From contig VZRS01002384.1 of assembly GCA_013398055.1 (NCBI GenBank), forward strand, positions 674,934 to 738,933: a stretch of DNA of 64,000 nucleotides, in the 5' to 3' direction. Shown in pieces: positions 12,771 through 24,689 of this stretch. The stretch comes from Ifrita kowaldi (Eukaryota; Chordata; Aves; Passeriformes; Cinclosomatidae). Position 1 is the stretch's first letter. Each line of letters starts with the position of its first letter. Made by a program: the position numbers and the translations under genes. Below the pieces are notes generated by a model. The model ran no database searches and had not been told where the DNA came from. It saw only the letters and a program-made list of their open reading frames with translations.

Positions 12771-15700
12771 ACCAACCACCTGAAACAAATACACAAAATA
12801 CACAAACTATCTGAGCTACAGCCTTCCCTGTAAGTCTAAGTTGAATCTGTAAAGACCTTTTGTCAGCACATATCAGCATTTTCACTAACCATTAATTTCC
12901 CTGGATACTGAATCAGTCTCATTAATCCAGTAGCTACTTTGAAAAATCTTGAGACTAACAATAACAAAATCTAATACAATGATGCTACCCAAAGATGTGC
13001 CATTTCCCATCTTCCAGATCAAAATGAAGTTTAAAGAGATGGTTATGAACACTTTCAAGCAATCCTCAAATTTTCTTTGCCTTTCTTGTTACACCATGGA
13101 GAGCAAGATTCCAAATTATAATGCCTTAAGATTTGATCTGGCATACATTGCTAAATTTTCAAAAAAGCAGATCAATAAACATGTGAAGTTCACATTCATG
13201 AAGTCTGAAAACCTGTCCTTATTTTTGTGCTATTATTTCTTTTCTGTCATGAAAGAAAACACGGCATCATCTCAGTGATGAGACTATTAAACTTCAAGGT
13301 TAGGGAGCAGCAAGTTACAGCCATAAAATTTTACATAAGTGAAAAAAAATTACAAAATGCAATAGACTCCATAGCTGTATCATGTAATAGAACTTTTCAT
13401 CACGAAGTGTCAGGGTTTGAAAGTACAGTATTGAAATCACTACTAAAAAGCCAATCATAGAAAATACTTGAGAAGTTTTGTGAGTATGTGATGCCTTTTT
13501 CAGTGGTGTCGAGTCAAAAAAACATTGAATAAAACCTCAAATCAATCTACCAAATCTACTATGTCATCAAATGAAGTGCCTTTTTGACCTCTCTCTTTAC
13601 CCTACAATAACCTTTTTCCAAAGCTGACTACAAAATATTTTATTCCTTCTTTTCTGTAGCTGCTTTTTCCCTTCTTCCCAAGCTGTCTTGCTCCTCCCTC
13701 CCAGCAAATTCTTGTGTCACCTCTTGACCACCTCTGTCACTGCAGGTTTGCTTTGCATAGCAAGTTCCCTTTACCAGCAACTCACTCCTTTGTTTTTTTT
13801 TTTCCTTTTCCTCTTGCCCGTTTGATCTAGTCATACTGGCTGGAGCAAATGAGATCTGTCAGTCAACATCCTTTCACACATCCTTATGCAAAAGCCTTAA
13901 AATGACATCATTTCCAAGGAATTCTACCTGTGAATAACAAAACTTCCATCCAAAATTTATGGTGCACCACTTCCGGTGACTTGTACATTTTCCATAATGG
14001 GGCTTCCCTATGCCCAAATACAATGAATATCCTTCTGGTGTAAAGCTGAGCTGGAACAGTTCTGCTGTGTGCAGACAGGAAGATGAATCAAGTTCTTTAG
14101 AGACAGAATAATTACTCTATTTGTACTGCATTCGAATTTGCGATGCAAATAGACACAGTATACCATCAGAGCCTGGGAAAGCACCTGGATCACTCAGGGA
14201 AGCTCTGGTTACCACACTCTTATTATTAGGAAATAAACAAACAAATATGTGTCCATAGACACATATCTCACTTTTAAGGCACTCATAGTCTTAAGCTCAT
14301 GACAGAGGCAGAAGCCAGTTACTCTACTCTACACAGCAACCTTTTCAGATGAAGATATATCCTCTCCTGCTTCTCTTCTAGCATCCCTTACTGGTTTTAA
14401 AAATTCACATCTCCTTTTGAACTATGATGATCTGCAAGAGGAGAACACATGGCAAAGTCATTTCACAACCTGATTTGTGCTAGTTCTATTGAAAATCATT
14501 TCAGAAGAGAGATCTCTATGTGAAATGAACAAAAATAGCAAATAATCCCATACTGGCCGACTCACACACCTTAGACCTCCTTACAACTAAGGCTCAGACC
14601 TTTGATACAGCAGGATACAGAAGTGCTGAATGCCAAATGCAAACATCACTCCTTCTGCAACACACAGCAAAACTCCTGCCTGTGTTTTACATTGCTAAAA
14701 GTAGTTGCTCATTTTAATGAGTGTTTCTTCTTTACTTCCTCAGAGCAATTCTCAGCATCAGTAGAACAAACCCCTGACTTCCACAAACAGTTCCTGCAGA
14801 AAGTTGAAACACCTGTTTGTATATGCTGATCTGTGCAAAAACTATCTCAGCATTATCTGCAAGGAGATGGAGTTTAAGAAAGATTATAGAAGCTAGAAAT
14901 ACTAATGATGAAAATTTTTCTCCAGCAAGAGTTCCCAGCTTTACAACCTTGCCATATTTTGGCTCTGGACTTGGAGATCTACGTGTCTACTCTCCTAAAT
15001 ACTGGTACTGTTAAAGGTAAGGAGCAATTAATAACAAATATATCCTAGATTGACCAAAAGTAGCAATGGAAATGGATAAAGAACATCGATTACAGCATTT
15101 TGGGAGAAATAGTACTGCAATAATTTCAACAGCCTGAAACCTGAAAGCACTCTGTTTATAGTGAAGGATTTACTGTCTAAATCTAAACAATTTGAAACTT
15201 TTCTTGTGTGCAGAACAATGAGATTTAACTCATGAAATTTTTTTAGTTGACCAACTCCTTGTACCCTGAAAAAACACTACCTAAATAGATATTGCAAGAG
15301 CGGTAGTGGAACAAAGTTAAAACAAATAAGATAAATTAACTACTATACTGTACTAGTGTCAATTTTGCTTGTTCCATGAGCAACCCAATCTCAGCAAAGC
15401 TGTCACATGACCTATGTTTCTGGCAAAAAACCAATCAGCATGAAACAGATCTATACTTTCAAATCTCTGTAACTGCATTAACACCTTGATTTTCACCTGA
15501 CATCAGGTATTAAATATTTTTTTCTCCATTCACTGTAGGTACAAAATCCTCTGTCATATAACTCTGAATACCAAGAGAGTCTGCAGCAGTGAGGAGTCAA
15601 TACCCTGTCCACACTCATGCTTTCATTAATTCTTTTGTTCAGATATCACTATTCAGATGTCCATACAGATCTTATAAATAAATAAACAGGACCTCAGAAG

Positions 15701-16209
15701 ATTTTAAGCAGAATGTCCTTCTATCAACATGAAGAGACAGAACTCAAATAAAATAAAGAAGCTATGCAAGTAACAAACTAAGTGCACTGCTTCACACTGA
15801 TACTGTGTCACTTAACCTCATAGTGTGTATGCTTCTCCGAGAACAAAATTCATGGCCTCATTTCAACAACATAGGTCTCAGGCACATACTAAAAGAGATT
15901 TTATGTTAGATATGAATAATATCAAAACACCACCCCTTCAAACTGCTAGAGACACACTTCTGGCCAGCTTATATAAATGGTGAAAACAGTGGAAAACCCT
16001 ATTCTATCTGACATTCCCTGTAATCAAGATTTTTAGCATAGTGGGCAGCATCTCAATTTTAAGCAGACTGAAATTAGTTAGTCAATACAGCGTAGTTCGC
16101 AAGTACATCCACGCATAGTTGTCAGCTGAAAATACAGGGAACAACATCCTAGAATTTAAGTACCAGCACTCAAATTTAACCATCATTTACATCTTGTTTC
16201 CCAGACAAG

Positions 16210-16222
16210 CCACTAGAGGGTG
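16210..16222 (+). promoter_or_regulatory. Candidate CTCF-binding core motif
   Basis: The bases CCACTAGAGGGTG fit the central CTCF pattern CCA-(C/G)-(C/T)-AG-(A/G)-(G/T)-GG at every core position, with T where C is usual just after it. About 45 bp downstream there are four CpGs within 18 bp (16265-16283), unusual for this CpG-poor window. A single motif match cannot prove binding, and chance matches occur. If real, it would be a chromatin-boundary or looping site within otherwise empty DNA. Confidence 0.35.
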
Positions 16223-19200
16223 AGACAATTGCAAAGTTGGTAAGATTTGAACAGGTCTGTCTGGCGGCGAGCATTGATGCGCGAGCAGGCAGGGCAGGCT
16301 GAGGAAATGAATTCTCAATAGCTGATGGCAGCTTACCCATACCTCATTTTGCAAGCTGAGACACAGACATCACAGACTGATGATAAGCAGGAGCACGAGT
16401 TTGTTGGCCACAAAGCAGTGATTTTTCTTAATGTATCAGAGTTGAAAATTCACTGTAAGTGAAGACATTATTTCAGTGGATTGGTAATAGGTCTCTCTCC
16501 TTCAGGTCACTAATTCAAGTAGCTGAGCACGTCACTAATGACTAAATGTTGTTTGCATTTGATGCTAACAGCATACTCGAGGGCTTCCTACAAAGCAAAT
16601 AATTTTATGATTTCTGTCTCTGCATACAGTGCTAAAAACCTCCATCATAAAGAAACCTCACTAATATTTCTGTTAGCTCTAAATTCACCATATACTACTA
16701 CAGTAGCCTAATTTCTTAAGAAAATTCAAGCTTTTTCATCTCTGTAAAATCAAATTCTGACCTGGCAGAAGTGGGCACCATTTCACTGAAGTCCAACCTC
16801 ATATCAGAGTTGAACTGATTCAAAATCTATGATTTTGCAGGTTCAAAAATCTATGATGGAAATACTTGATACAGCCCCTAGTATTCTGCGTGGAACCAGA
16901 CTGCACCACTCCCAGCTAAGGTTGTGCCTAAAGAACCTACCATTTATTTTATCAAGTCTAGAAACTTGTACATACTAATTGACATTTTATAGGTAACTCT
17001 ACATTGCCAATTGCATACACATGTTGCAGTTCAAAGGGAACCACAGGAAAATTTTGCAGAAGTCAGAATAATCGCTGCAAAGTTACACAGTGCTACAGAC
17101 ACATTCTTGAAAGATTCATCCGTTTTAGGATGGTGAAGGAACTGAAGCATTTCTCTTGGAGACTGACCACTTATCTCTGGGTTTTTTTCTTTTCCATGTT
17201 AACCACTGCAAGAGGAAAATTTATCTTAAGCCATCTTCCATTTTTATTCACATTGACACACATATTGGTATTTAGGAAACTGGGAAAGCAACAGCCTTTG
17301 TAGGTTCAGGTGGTATTGGACATACAAAAGAAAATCTCACCAACTTCCCCTCTCACATCACAATTTGTTTCGTTGCACTTGTCCAACTAACAACAAAATA
17401 ATGTTCTTTTACGGCTCTGCCAACACAGCAACTTTCACAGAAGTGATGACACTTGGAAACAACCTTTTCGAGAAAGTTAGCAAATGTATTTATTCTCATA
17501 GTGTTTCCATTCTTTTCTGCTTCTGTGAAGTTCTGTGCAATTTCTTCTGAAACTGGTGAGCTTCTTATGTATTTTAACACAGATTTTTTAAAGATACTAT
17601 TTTTCCTTTATGCTTTGACACTACTTAAAACATCAGTAACTTACTTATTAAATCTATTATTTTATTTTTCTGTATCCCTTTTTTTCACGTGTGGTCTCAA
17701 AAAAAAAGCACATTTAAAAGAGAGAGAAGAAAACAATTTCAAAGATGCTACAGACAGAGGTGGTGGGAACAATTATCTGTGATCTGTATGATTAGGAGAC
17801 CAACTTGCATAGAGAAAGCAAGCTAAAAATCAGGCTCTGAACCTTGCATGATGAAATGGTGGAACAAATTTCATTGTCACCAAAGCAACAGTATGGCATC
17901 CAGTAACAAATCTGCACTGGAGGAGAATAATTCCTATCTGCACTTCCAGTGCTATTACCTGAGATGCACTTTTACCTACTTATATTTTACGAAAGAATGA
18001 TGCATTTCAATGTCTGAATGCACTGAACTACATGACAAAAGCTATGTGGTGTCTTATTACCATGGAGGAGTACAGGAAAAGCAGCTGCAATGATTGATTA
18101 GAATCTTTATGAAACCACTTGCATGTGTGTGCACACTCATTTTTCAATGCTCTTCTGTCCTCATGCAGGAGAAACCTTTCCCAAGTATACAGGTAAGGCA
18201 GCAGGCAAAAGAAGAAGATACATTTCATAACCTAAAGTGATACTACAAACATGCTAGGAAAATCCTACCTGGAATGCCCCCATACTCAGAAATTTTTTTG
18301 TTGTAGCCAGTAACAGTCAAGAAGCTCAGAAAAAGGAAGATATGCATGTACGTACTGGTGATGTAATATAGGGGAAATTGACTTATTTTCTAAGTAATTA
18401 AATTCACAAATTAATGTTTTTGATGTTTTCTGATGTCTAACAACTATAGCCTCGGTTTTTTGTATGCAAGAGCCTATATTATGTTCACAAACAGAAACCT
18501 TTATTTGTATCTATACTTTGTAGAAAATGTGATGCCACAGCAGCAGCAGGGTGTAAGAGCCCCTGACATCTGTAAACCCCTTTTCCTAAAAGCAATTAAT
18601 GAAGTATTCTTGAGTAGAGATCTCCCCTGCTCCTCTAAGGATGAAAACTTCCCTTGCCGTTAGAAGTGGCACTTTCATTTCTACTGCTCTGTGTAACTGT
18701 AATTTCTTCCCCCCTTTATCTCCCCAAGTCAACTCCCGTAAAGGATTCCTTAAAAACATTTGTTATCTTCAGTTTTAATTGATGCTTGTTGTGAAATATG
18801 ATGAGCTGCTCCACATGGAGGACACAGGGTAGGTGCTCACAGCACTGTTTGGCAGCACACCATCACAATATCTGTATGCAAGGCCACCTTCAAGATGAAA
18901 CTGCTGGGTTCCCTCCTTCACTAGCGAGCTTTGCCAGAGATACAACCCTACACATCTTCTACAAATGCTTTTGTAGAATTTGGGAAGGAATTAACATAGC
19001 TTTAAAAATTCTGCCTGTTTGGCAGTCAGCAGAGGAGACTCAGAGCAGGAGTTACACAGTGAGGAGTCCTGCCATAATCGCCCTGCCCAGCATCACCAGC
19101 TGATCCTGCTGTCGGCAGAGGAGTGCTGCAGGCAAAAAGGGACTGCAATTAAAACAGAAGCACCGGGAGTACAAGTATACAAACAAACACTTACCTGCCA

Positions 19201-20992
19201 GAAATCTGAAGACCACAGACTTTCAAATACGTTGCACACAGAATTAGATAATATGGCAAAGGAAATGGCAAAAATAAGAAGCATTAAATGTGAATCGCAG
19301 AGAAATTCAGGATATACCAATACTGAGCTTTGGAAGATGTAGATATATATTCCTATGTTCTTCTATATTTACTAATTAACCTGGTTGCAAATAAATATAT
19401 TCAGGATCAATTAATTAAAAATAATTTAAAGATTAAATCTAATACTTAAATAATATGATTGCAACATCTTACAAACACTCATTTTTAATAAATGAAAAAG
19501 ACAGGAGCTTGACCCTGGAGTTTGTCAATATTTGTAGAATAGATATCATCTCCAGTCCTCGACTCTGCCCGAAGAAGACAAACAAAAACAAAAGGAAGCC
19601 TAATTTCACTTTAGTTAACTGAAATCAAAAAGAGCAGCCAGTCTGTTTTGGCTTACATCAGAAAATACCTCTGTGCATAAATGGCTGTTTTATTCTCCCA
19701 CAAAGACTACCTCTGCCTTTGACCAAAGGTAAAGCACTTCTCAAGTTTTCCTACATACTTTGCTTACTAGGTGAGAGCGTTACATAAAGAAATAGTAGCA
19801 GAAGACTTTCCAATTGTAGTTGAATCCCTACTCTACAAATAAACATTTTCCTTTATCTGGGGTCACTCTGCTTGAATTTTAATTCAGCTTGTGAAATGTC
19901 TTCTCACACACAGTCACCTCCTTCAGCTTCTTTCAATCCTATGCCTCTAAAAAGGCAGAGCAGAGCACATCTTCCATGCATAACTGAATTATGTAGGGAT
20001 CACTTAAAAACCAGGAAGCATAGAGAGGATGGAGAGTGCTACCACATCTGAGTGTTAATTGGTATGTGATAAATGTGCAAAAGCAGACTTTCTGCAAACA
20101 CCTGTCTAGCATCCGGCAGCTATTTAATTTTCTACTCAAACTACAACAAGAGATTAAACCCTATCCCAAGCTGATCTAATATACATTTGGATTAAATCTG
20201 ATCAAGATTTTTCCTATTTTCAGAGACACTTAACGCAATTTAATTCCCAGGATATACTTCCTTTCTCTGCCATTTTTTGTTTAGACTTTGCAGCCTTTAT
20301 TCATGTCCCCTAATAACGCAATGGAGGTCTAAAAGTCAGATATTCATGCTGAAGTACTTTAAGGATAACATAGATTGGTATCTATACTTCAGAAGCAATG
20401 AAGGGCTTGAATATTTCTCTACTGATCTAAAACAAGATAGCTCTTCACACTAAGCTTGGCTCATTTATGTCCTCAGACCATGCATGTCACAAAGCTGGCT
20501 CTCTGGTAATGCCGCAGGAAGAGTCATCTAAAAGCTTTCTTTACAGAGTCTGGAGAGAGATACTCACCATTATGGGGCCATATCAAGACAGAGGTCTAAA
20601 ACTTTAGACAACTAGCATTAAATGAAAGCTTGAGTAAGAGTTGCAAATTATAGTTCTTTCTAAAAAAGTCACTTTGAGACAATTCACATAATAAAGGTAA
20701 AGGGATAACACTACACTGCATAAAAATCTCACTTGAGTTACGGCTAGCTCAGTACAAAAATCAAGTCCCACTGAACATGCCAACATTCAGTTGGAAATCA
20801 AGGCAGTGGCAGAACATTGTCACCAGTGTATATATTTAGAATTGTCCTCTAAAAATACTTCTTTAATAAGTCTCATAACTGGTCTGTAAACAACACATTG
20901 TATAGAAACATCCACGGCCAAAACTTTTTTTTTTCCCTCTCTTCAGAGCAATTTGAAGAGAATACTAAAGTGCTTTGCCTGGGCTTACAAAT

Positions 20993-21429
20993 CTACAGAG
21001 AATGAAGACAGCGAAGGGTCTGGAGCAAAATCTTACGAAAAGAGTCTGAGGGAGATGGGATTGTTTAGCCCATCTTGAGAAAAGGAGGCTCAGGGGAGAC
21101 CTCATTGGTCTGTACAACTACCTGAAAGGAGGTTGAAATTGAGGTGTGGGTTGATCTCTCCTGTCATGTCTCAAGTGACAGGATGAGAGGAAATTACCTT
21201 AATTTGAGCCAGGGGAGGTCCAGATTAGATATTAGAAAAAAATTTTCAGCGGAAGAAGAACTGGAGTAAGTTGCCCAGGGAAGTGATGGAGTCACCATCT
21301 CTGAAAGTGTTCAAGAGGCATCTGGATGTGGCACTTGGGGATATGGTTGATGGGTGATTACGGCGGTGCTGGGTTGACAGTTTGGCTGGATGATCTTGAT
21401 GGTCTCTTCCAACCTTGGTGATTCTTTGA
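20993..21429 (+). mobile_element. CR1 LINE, 3' portion
   Basis: This is a 5'-truncated CR1 in plus orientation. It begins in the last part of the pol gene, with the codons for the 'GLEQ...RVxGxxGLFSPS'-like end visible in degraded form around 21015-21080. It then runs through the 3' UTR blocks for 'ttgcccagggaagtgatgga', 'gtgttcaagaggcatctgg' and 'gatggtctcttccaacct', and ends in a single degraded ATTCT-type unit near 21429. Frameshifts and stops leave no usable reading frame. It is closer to the copies at 27.1 and 49.2 kb than to those at 23.1 and 58.1 kb. Confidence 0.9.
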
Positions 21430-22130
21430 AAGCTTAAATGGCCAATTTAAAGTATTAACACTTCTTGTACCTGCTTTCAACTTCACCTTCAAACTGCCAA
21501 AAATCTGTATTGTGCCAAGGGTACACAAAAAGGTCTCTCTTTTTTTCTGTTTCTAGTTGGGTGTATGTTTGTGGTTTCTTTACAACCTTGGGTCTCAGCT
21601 CTAGTTTTGAAAATATAGGCACTCACTGCTTTGTACCTTGCCAACTTGGCTAGGATCCATTCTAGAGTCTGCATGGTGACTGAATAAATGAGACATGCAT
21701 AAAACTGTGCCTGCTTATATCTAGAAAAGCTACATCAAACCCTTTAAGACAGAAACTAACAAGTAAATACAATACAACATCTTGCTCACACATGCACTCT
21801 CAGTATGCTACTATACCAGCAAAGTTTCATCTCTTTTCACATTCAAAACCATTCTTTTGAAGACAGGGTTCAATACAAACTGCCAGGCTTCAGTACGCCT
21901 GAGTTTTGCAGTTAAAGACTATTCTACTACTTCATTAGAGTATGGAAACGCTTTCTAAAAACTCAGTTAACAGTGTAATTAGTGTAATTTTTGCATGTGC
22001 TTATACATTTGTTACCACACAAGAAGAATCATTGATTTTCCAGTTCTCTCTGTGAGGCAATACGAAAGCATGAAGCTGCCCTTGCCACTCCTTTGGGAAC
22101 ATGAACTATCACATGCACTGCTTTTCCCTT
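21430..22130. other. Unique noncoding DNA between repeats
   Basis: No gene, exon or further repeat was recognised. Open frames here are about 60 codons and overlap on both strands, as expected by chance. Confidence 0.65.
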
Positions 22131-22272
22131 AGAATCAGAATCACAGAATTCTCAGTTGGGAAGGACCCACAAGGATCAGAGTCCAACTCTTAACTGAATG
22201 GCCCATAAGGGGATCGAACCCATGACCCCGGCATTAGTAGCACCACGCTCTGACCAACTGAGCTCACCTAAG
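22131..22272 (-). mobile_element. tRNA-Ile-derived SINE with CR1-like tail
   Basis: On the minus strand, bases 22272 to 22199 form a 74-nt tRNA-like head. An A box (GCTCAGTTGG) lies just inside 22263, and a perfect B box (GGTTCGATCC) is the complement of 22211-22220. The D, anticodon and T arms resemble tRNA-Ile, while the 5' acceptor arm is too mutated to pair. Bases 22198 to 22131 are a tail matching the 3' end of a CR1 subfamily, like the copy at 47385, ending in tandem GATTCTG-type units. This is the architecture of avian SINEs such as TguSINE1, which move using CR1 machinery. No clean target-site duplication was seen. It is not a working tRNA gene. Confidence 0.85.
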
Positions 22273-23100
22273 TGGCAACATGCTACCTCTCTTTTCCTGT
22301 CTTCTGCATAGCTGGTGACCAGCAGGGCCCATCTATTTTATTGTATTAATCTGCTTTTTCACATCTGATTGCTACTTTTAGTCATGAACTAAACAAGCAC
22401 AGCTTCAAATCACAGAAACAACTAACACAACAGAAATGGTAAGCTGCAAGATAGAATAAAATGCCCAATACTCAAATTAACCCCAAATTTTCCAGGGCTA
22501 AGACTGCAAAACTGACATTCCTACGGACTACAGCAGTTTTCAAAATCTACAGCAGAATGACAGGAAGTTACCATGTTAATTTAAAAATACAATCAAACTC
22601 ATGAAAAGTTGTCATTAAAGTGACCTGTATCTATCACTACTAACTCTGCTAATTTTTAGCATTAGTCAGACAAGAAGTCCACAGTGTAATTTCTGAAAAA
22701 TAAATGAGCAGATTATACACCTTGATGTGGCTTCATTTAATAGATCTCTTTGGATCTAGAGACAGAGAATAATTTGTACAAGTCTCACCTTTCTACTATA
22801 AATCATGATTTGGAAGTAGCAGGCAAGTAGCAGTGAGTAACCCCAGCTGCTCCCACAGTACTACTGGTAGCCTGGTGGGATGCCATGGTGAATGGGGAAG
22901 CAGACTGCCCTGCAGTGACATGCATATTCACACAGTAGAAAGCAGCACTACACCTCCAAGTAGGCTTCCCATGGCATGCTTTAATTCAAATTATTATCCC
23001 AGCTTGCATAATTTTTTAAGGGATTCAAAAACAAAAACATAAACAAAAAAGTAGAAGTTCAGTTTGAAATACAAAATTGCATTAGTCTGTCTTCATCTAT
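22273..23100. other. Unique noncoding DNA between repeats
   Basis: Nothing beyond short chance reading frames was recognised between the SINE and the split CR1 that follows. Confidence 0.6.
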
Positions 23101-23271
23101 TGGACTGCATCAAAAGCAGCATCAGCAGGTCAAAGGAGGTGATTCTCTTCCTCTACTCTGCTCTTGTGAGACCCCATCTGGACTGCTGCATCCAGTTCTG
23201 TTGCTCTTAAAATAAGAAAGACAAAAAACTGTTGGAGAGAATCCAGAGCAGGGGCACAAAGTTGCTAAGAG
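23101..23271 (+). mobile_element. CR1 LINE, left part (split by LTR)
   Basis: This is the 5' piece of a CR1 copy that continues at 23708. It covers the end of the reverse transcriptase gene. The 'CIKSSxSRSKEVILxLYSALVRPHLDCCIQF'-type region is recognisable in translation with substitutions, followed by the 'ccagagcaggggcacaaag' block. The copy is 5'-truncated and then interrupted at 23272 by a solo LTR. Together with the right part it forms one insertion of about 605 bp. Confidence 0.9.
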
Positions 23272-23464
23272 TGATGCCTTAGGTTTTAACTTTTATATTT
23301 TTCAGATCCTGTATTGCTTAGTGTGTAACTCTGAAACTTCATATAGCCTGTTAGCTACTGCTTTCTCATTCTAGTTAGACATAACAAACCCTCTCTAGGT
23401 CTGCACTTCAACAACACCTTGTTGTCTCAGGCGCCAAAATATGCAAACTAAAGCCTCTGAACGT

Positions 23465-23488
23465 GGGGGGGGGGNNNNNNNNNNNNNN
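23465..23488. other. G-run followed by 14-N assembly gap
   Basis: Ten consecutive G (23465-23474) run directly into 14 N (23475-23488). Long G homopolymers are a classic cause of sequencing drop-out, so the real length here is unknown. Translations crossing this point are meaningless. Confidence 0.95.
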
Positions 23489-23551
23489 AATTATTTCATT
23501 GCCTAAAATTGTAATTGGAGAATTAACCCTGATATGCAAATGGACCAAAAT

Positions 23552-23559
23552 TATAAAAG
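23552..23559 (+). promoter_or_regulatory. LTR TATA box
   Basis: TATAAAAG lies in the last third of the solo LTR, 79 bp ahead of its AATAAA. In an intact LTR it would set the start of R roughly 25-30 bp downstream. Whether this decayed copy is active is unknown. Confidence 0.55.
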
Positions 23560-23707
23560 TGTGAAAAACCTGTGCCCCAGGGTCCATCCTGGGTGTATCC
23601 TCTTGACTGCCCAAAGTGTACCTTTGAAGGCCCTTCAAATAAATACCTGCTTTTATTCTCCTAATCTTGTCTAGCCTCTGTTTTCAGGTAGCCACTTCAA
23701 GGCATCA

Positions 23708-24142
23708 AGCAGACTGGAGTACCTCCCCTATAAAGACAGGCTGAAAAAGTTGGCGTTGTTCAGCCTGGAGAACAGAAGGTTGAGCAGACACCCCACAGCA
23801 ACCTTCCAGTATCTGAAGGGGGCCTACATGGAAGCCAGAGAGGGACTCTTTATCAGAACTGTAGTGATAGGACAAGGAGTAATGGGTGCAAACTGAAAGG
23901 GGGGAAATTTAGGTTAGATAAATAGAAGAAATTATCTGCTTAGAGGATGCTGAGGCACTGGGACAGGTTGCCCAGAGAAGGTGCGGACGCCCCATCCCTG
24001 GAAGTGTTCAAGTCCAGGTTGGATGGGGCACTGAAAGGTGTCTCTAGTGTCCTAGTGAAAGGCGTCTCTGCTCATGGAAGGGGCTTGAAACTAGATTATC
24101 TTCAAGGCCCCTTCCAACCCTAACCACTCTATGATTCTATGA
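23708..24142 (+). mobile_element. CR1 LINE, right part to 3' end
   Basis: This continues the CR1 begun at 23101. The coding end for a 'LEYLPYKDRLKKLALFSLEN'-like stretch is recognisable near 23715-23780, followed by the 3' UTR blocks for 'ttgcccagagaaggtg' and 'gttcaagtccaggttgg'. It ends in two tandem units of ATTCTATG at about 24128-24142, the diagnostic CR1 terminus. The sequence type matches the copy ending at 59317. Confidence 0.92.
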
Positions 24143-24689
24143 TCTACAACAGCAACGGTGTATGAAACTACAGGAATGAGGTCCAGGTATTGTTCACTGC
24201 ATCCAGCAAGGTTTCTACTGCTTCAGTGTGGAATGAATCTTTGGTCTCTGCATGTCAATCAGATGCAAATCCATGATATGGGGACATTTAAAAAAAAAAA
24301 AGTGAATCTTCTAAGTTATTACTACCTCTGTATTCAAAGGAGCTAATACTTTTAAAGTAACTAAACCTGAGAATTTCCTAAAATCCACCTACAGTACTGA
24401 AATGAGCTGTCCATAGTCAAAATCTCTTGGGTCAGTAGCCAAAGCAGCCTGTTAGACCTACATGCATTTAAAATGTGAGAATTTAACATTTGTTGTAGCA
24501 TTGGTCATTCAGCCTACTTTAATGCCTTTCTGGGATCTAAATGATGCACATTTAGCCTGCTCTCTGTGTGGGGCTGATTTTCACTTCAGTGCATAAAACA
24601 CTTAATTATAAAATATGTCAAGTTTCCAAACAAGAATCAGACGCTCTCCAGAAATACCTTAGGATTGATTTTGAAGCACTCTAGCAAAG

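Larger units (their letters stand above)
8069..20992. other. Unique AT-rich noncoding DNA
   Basis: No gene or clear interspersed repeat was recognised over this 13-kb stretch. The longest open frame (8491-8880 plus, 129 codons) is what chance predicts and has no recognisable domain. Embedded items listed separately are an A17 run, a CpG cluster, an A-rich simple repeat and a CTCF-like motif. The frame at 12670-12885 minus is simply translation of the A-rich repeat. Confidence 0.65.
23272..23707 (+). mobile_element. Solo LTR of an endogenous retrovirus
   Basis: The element starts TG and ends CA with perfect 9-bp inverted termini (TGATGCCTT at 23272-23280, AAGGCATCA at 23699-23707). It carries a TATA box (TATAAAAG, 23552-23559) and a polyadenylation signal (AATAAA, 23638-23643) 80-90 bp apart, giving a normal U3-R-U5 order in plus orientation. 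It interrupts a CR1 exactly between matching pieces. Comparison with the expected CR1 sequence suggests a degraded 4-bp target duplication (AGAG on the left, AGCA on the right). No internal viral genes remain, which fits LTR-LTR recombination. It contains the 14-N gap. The family is not named. Confidence 0.85.

Noticed and set aside
12670..12885. Minus-strand frame rich in Phe, Val and Cys
   Set aside because: It is translation of the (CAAA)n simple repeat.
19019..19342. 107-codon plus frame with Glu/Gln-rich start as a coding exon
   Set aside because: Competing frames on both strands, no clear splice sites and chance-level length.
22199..22272. Functional tRNA-Ile gene
   Set aside because: The 5' acceptor arm is mutated and does not pair with the 3' arm, and the head is joined to a CR1-like tail, so it is a SINE.
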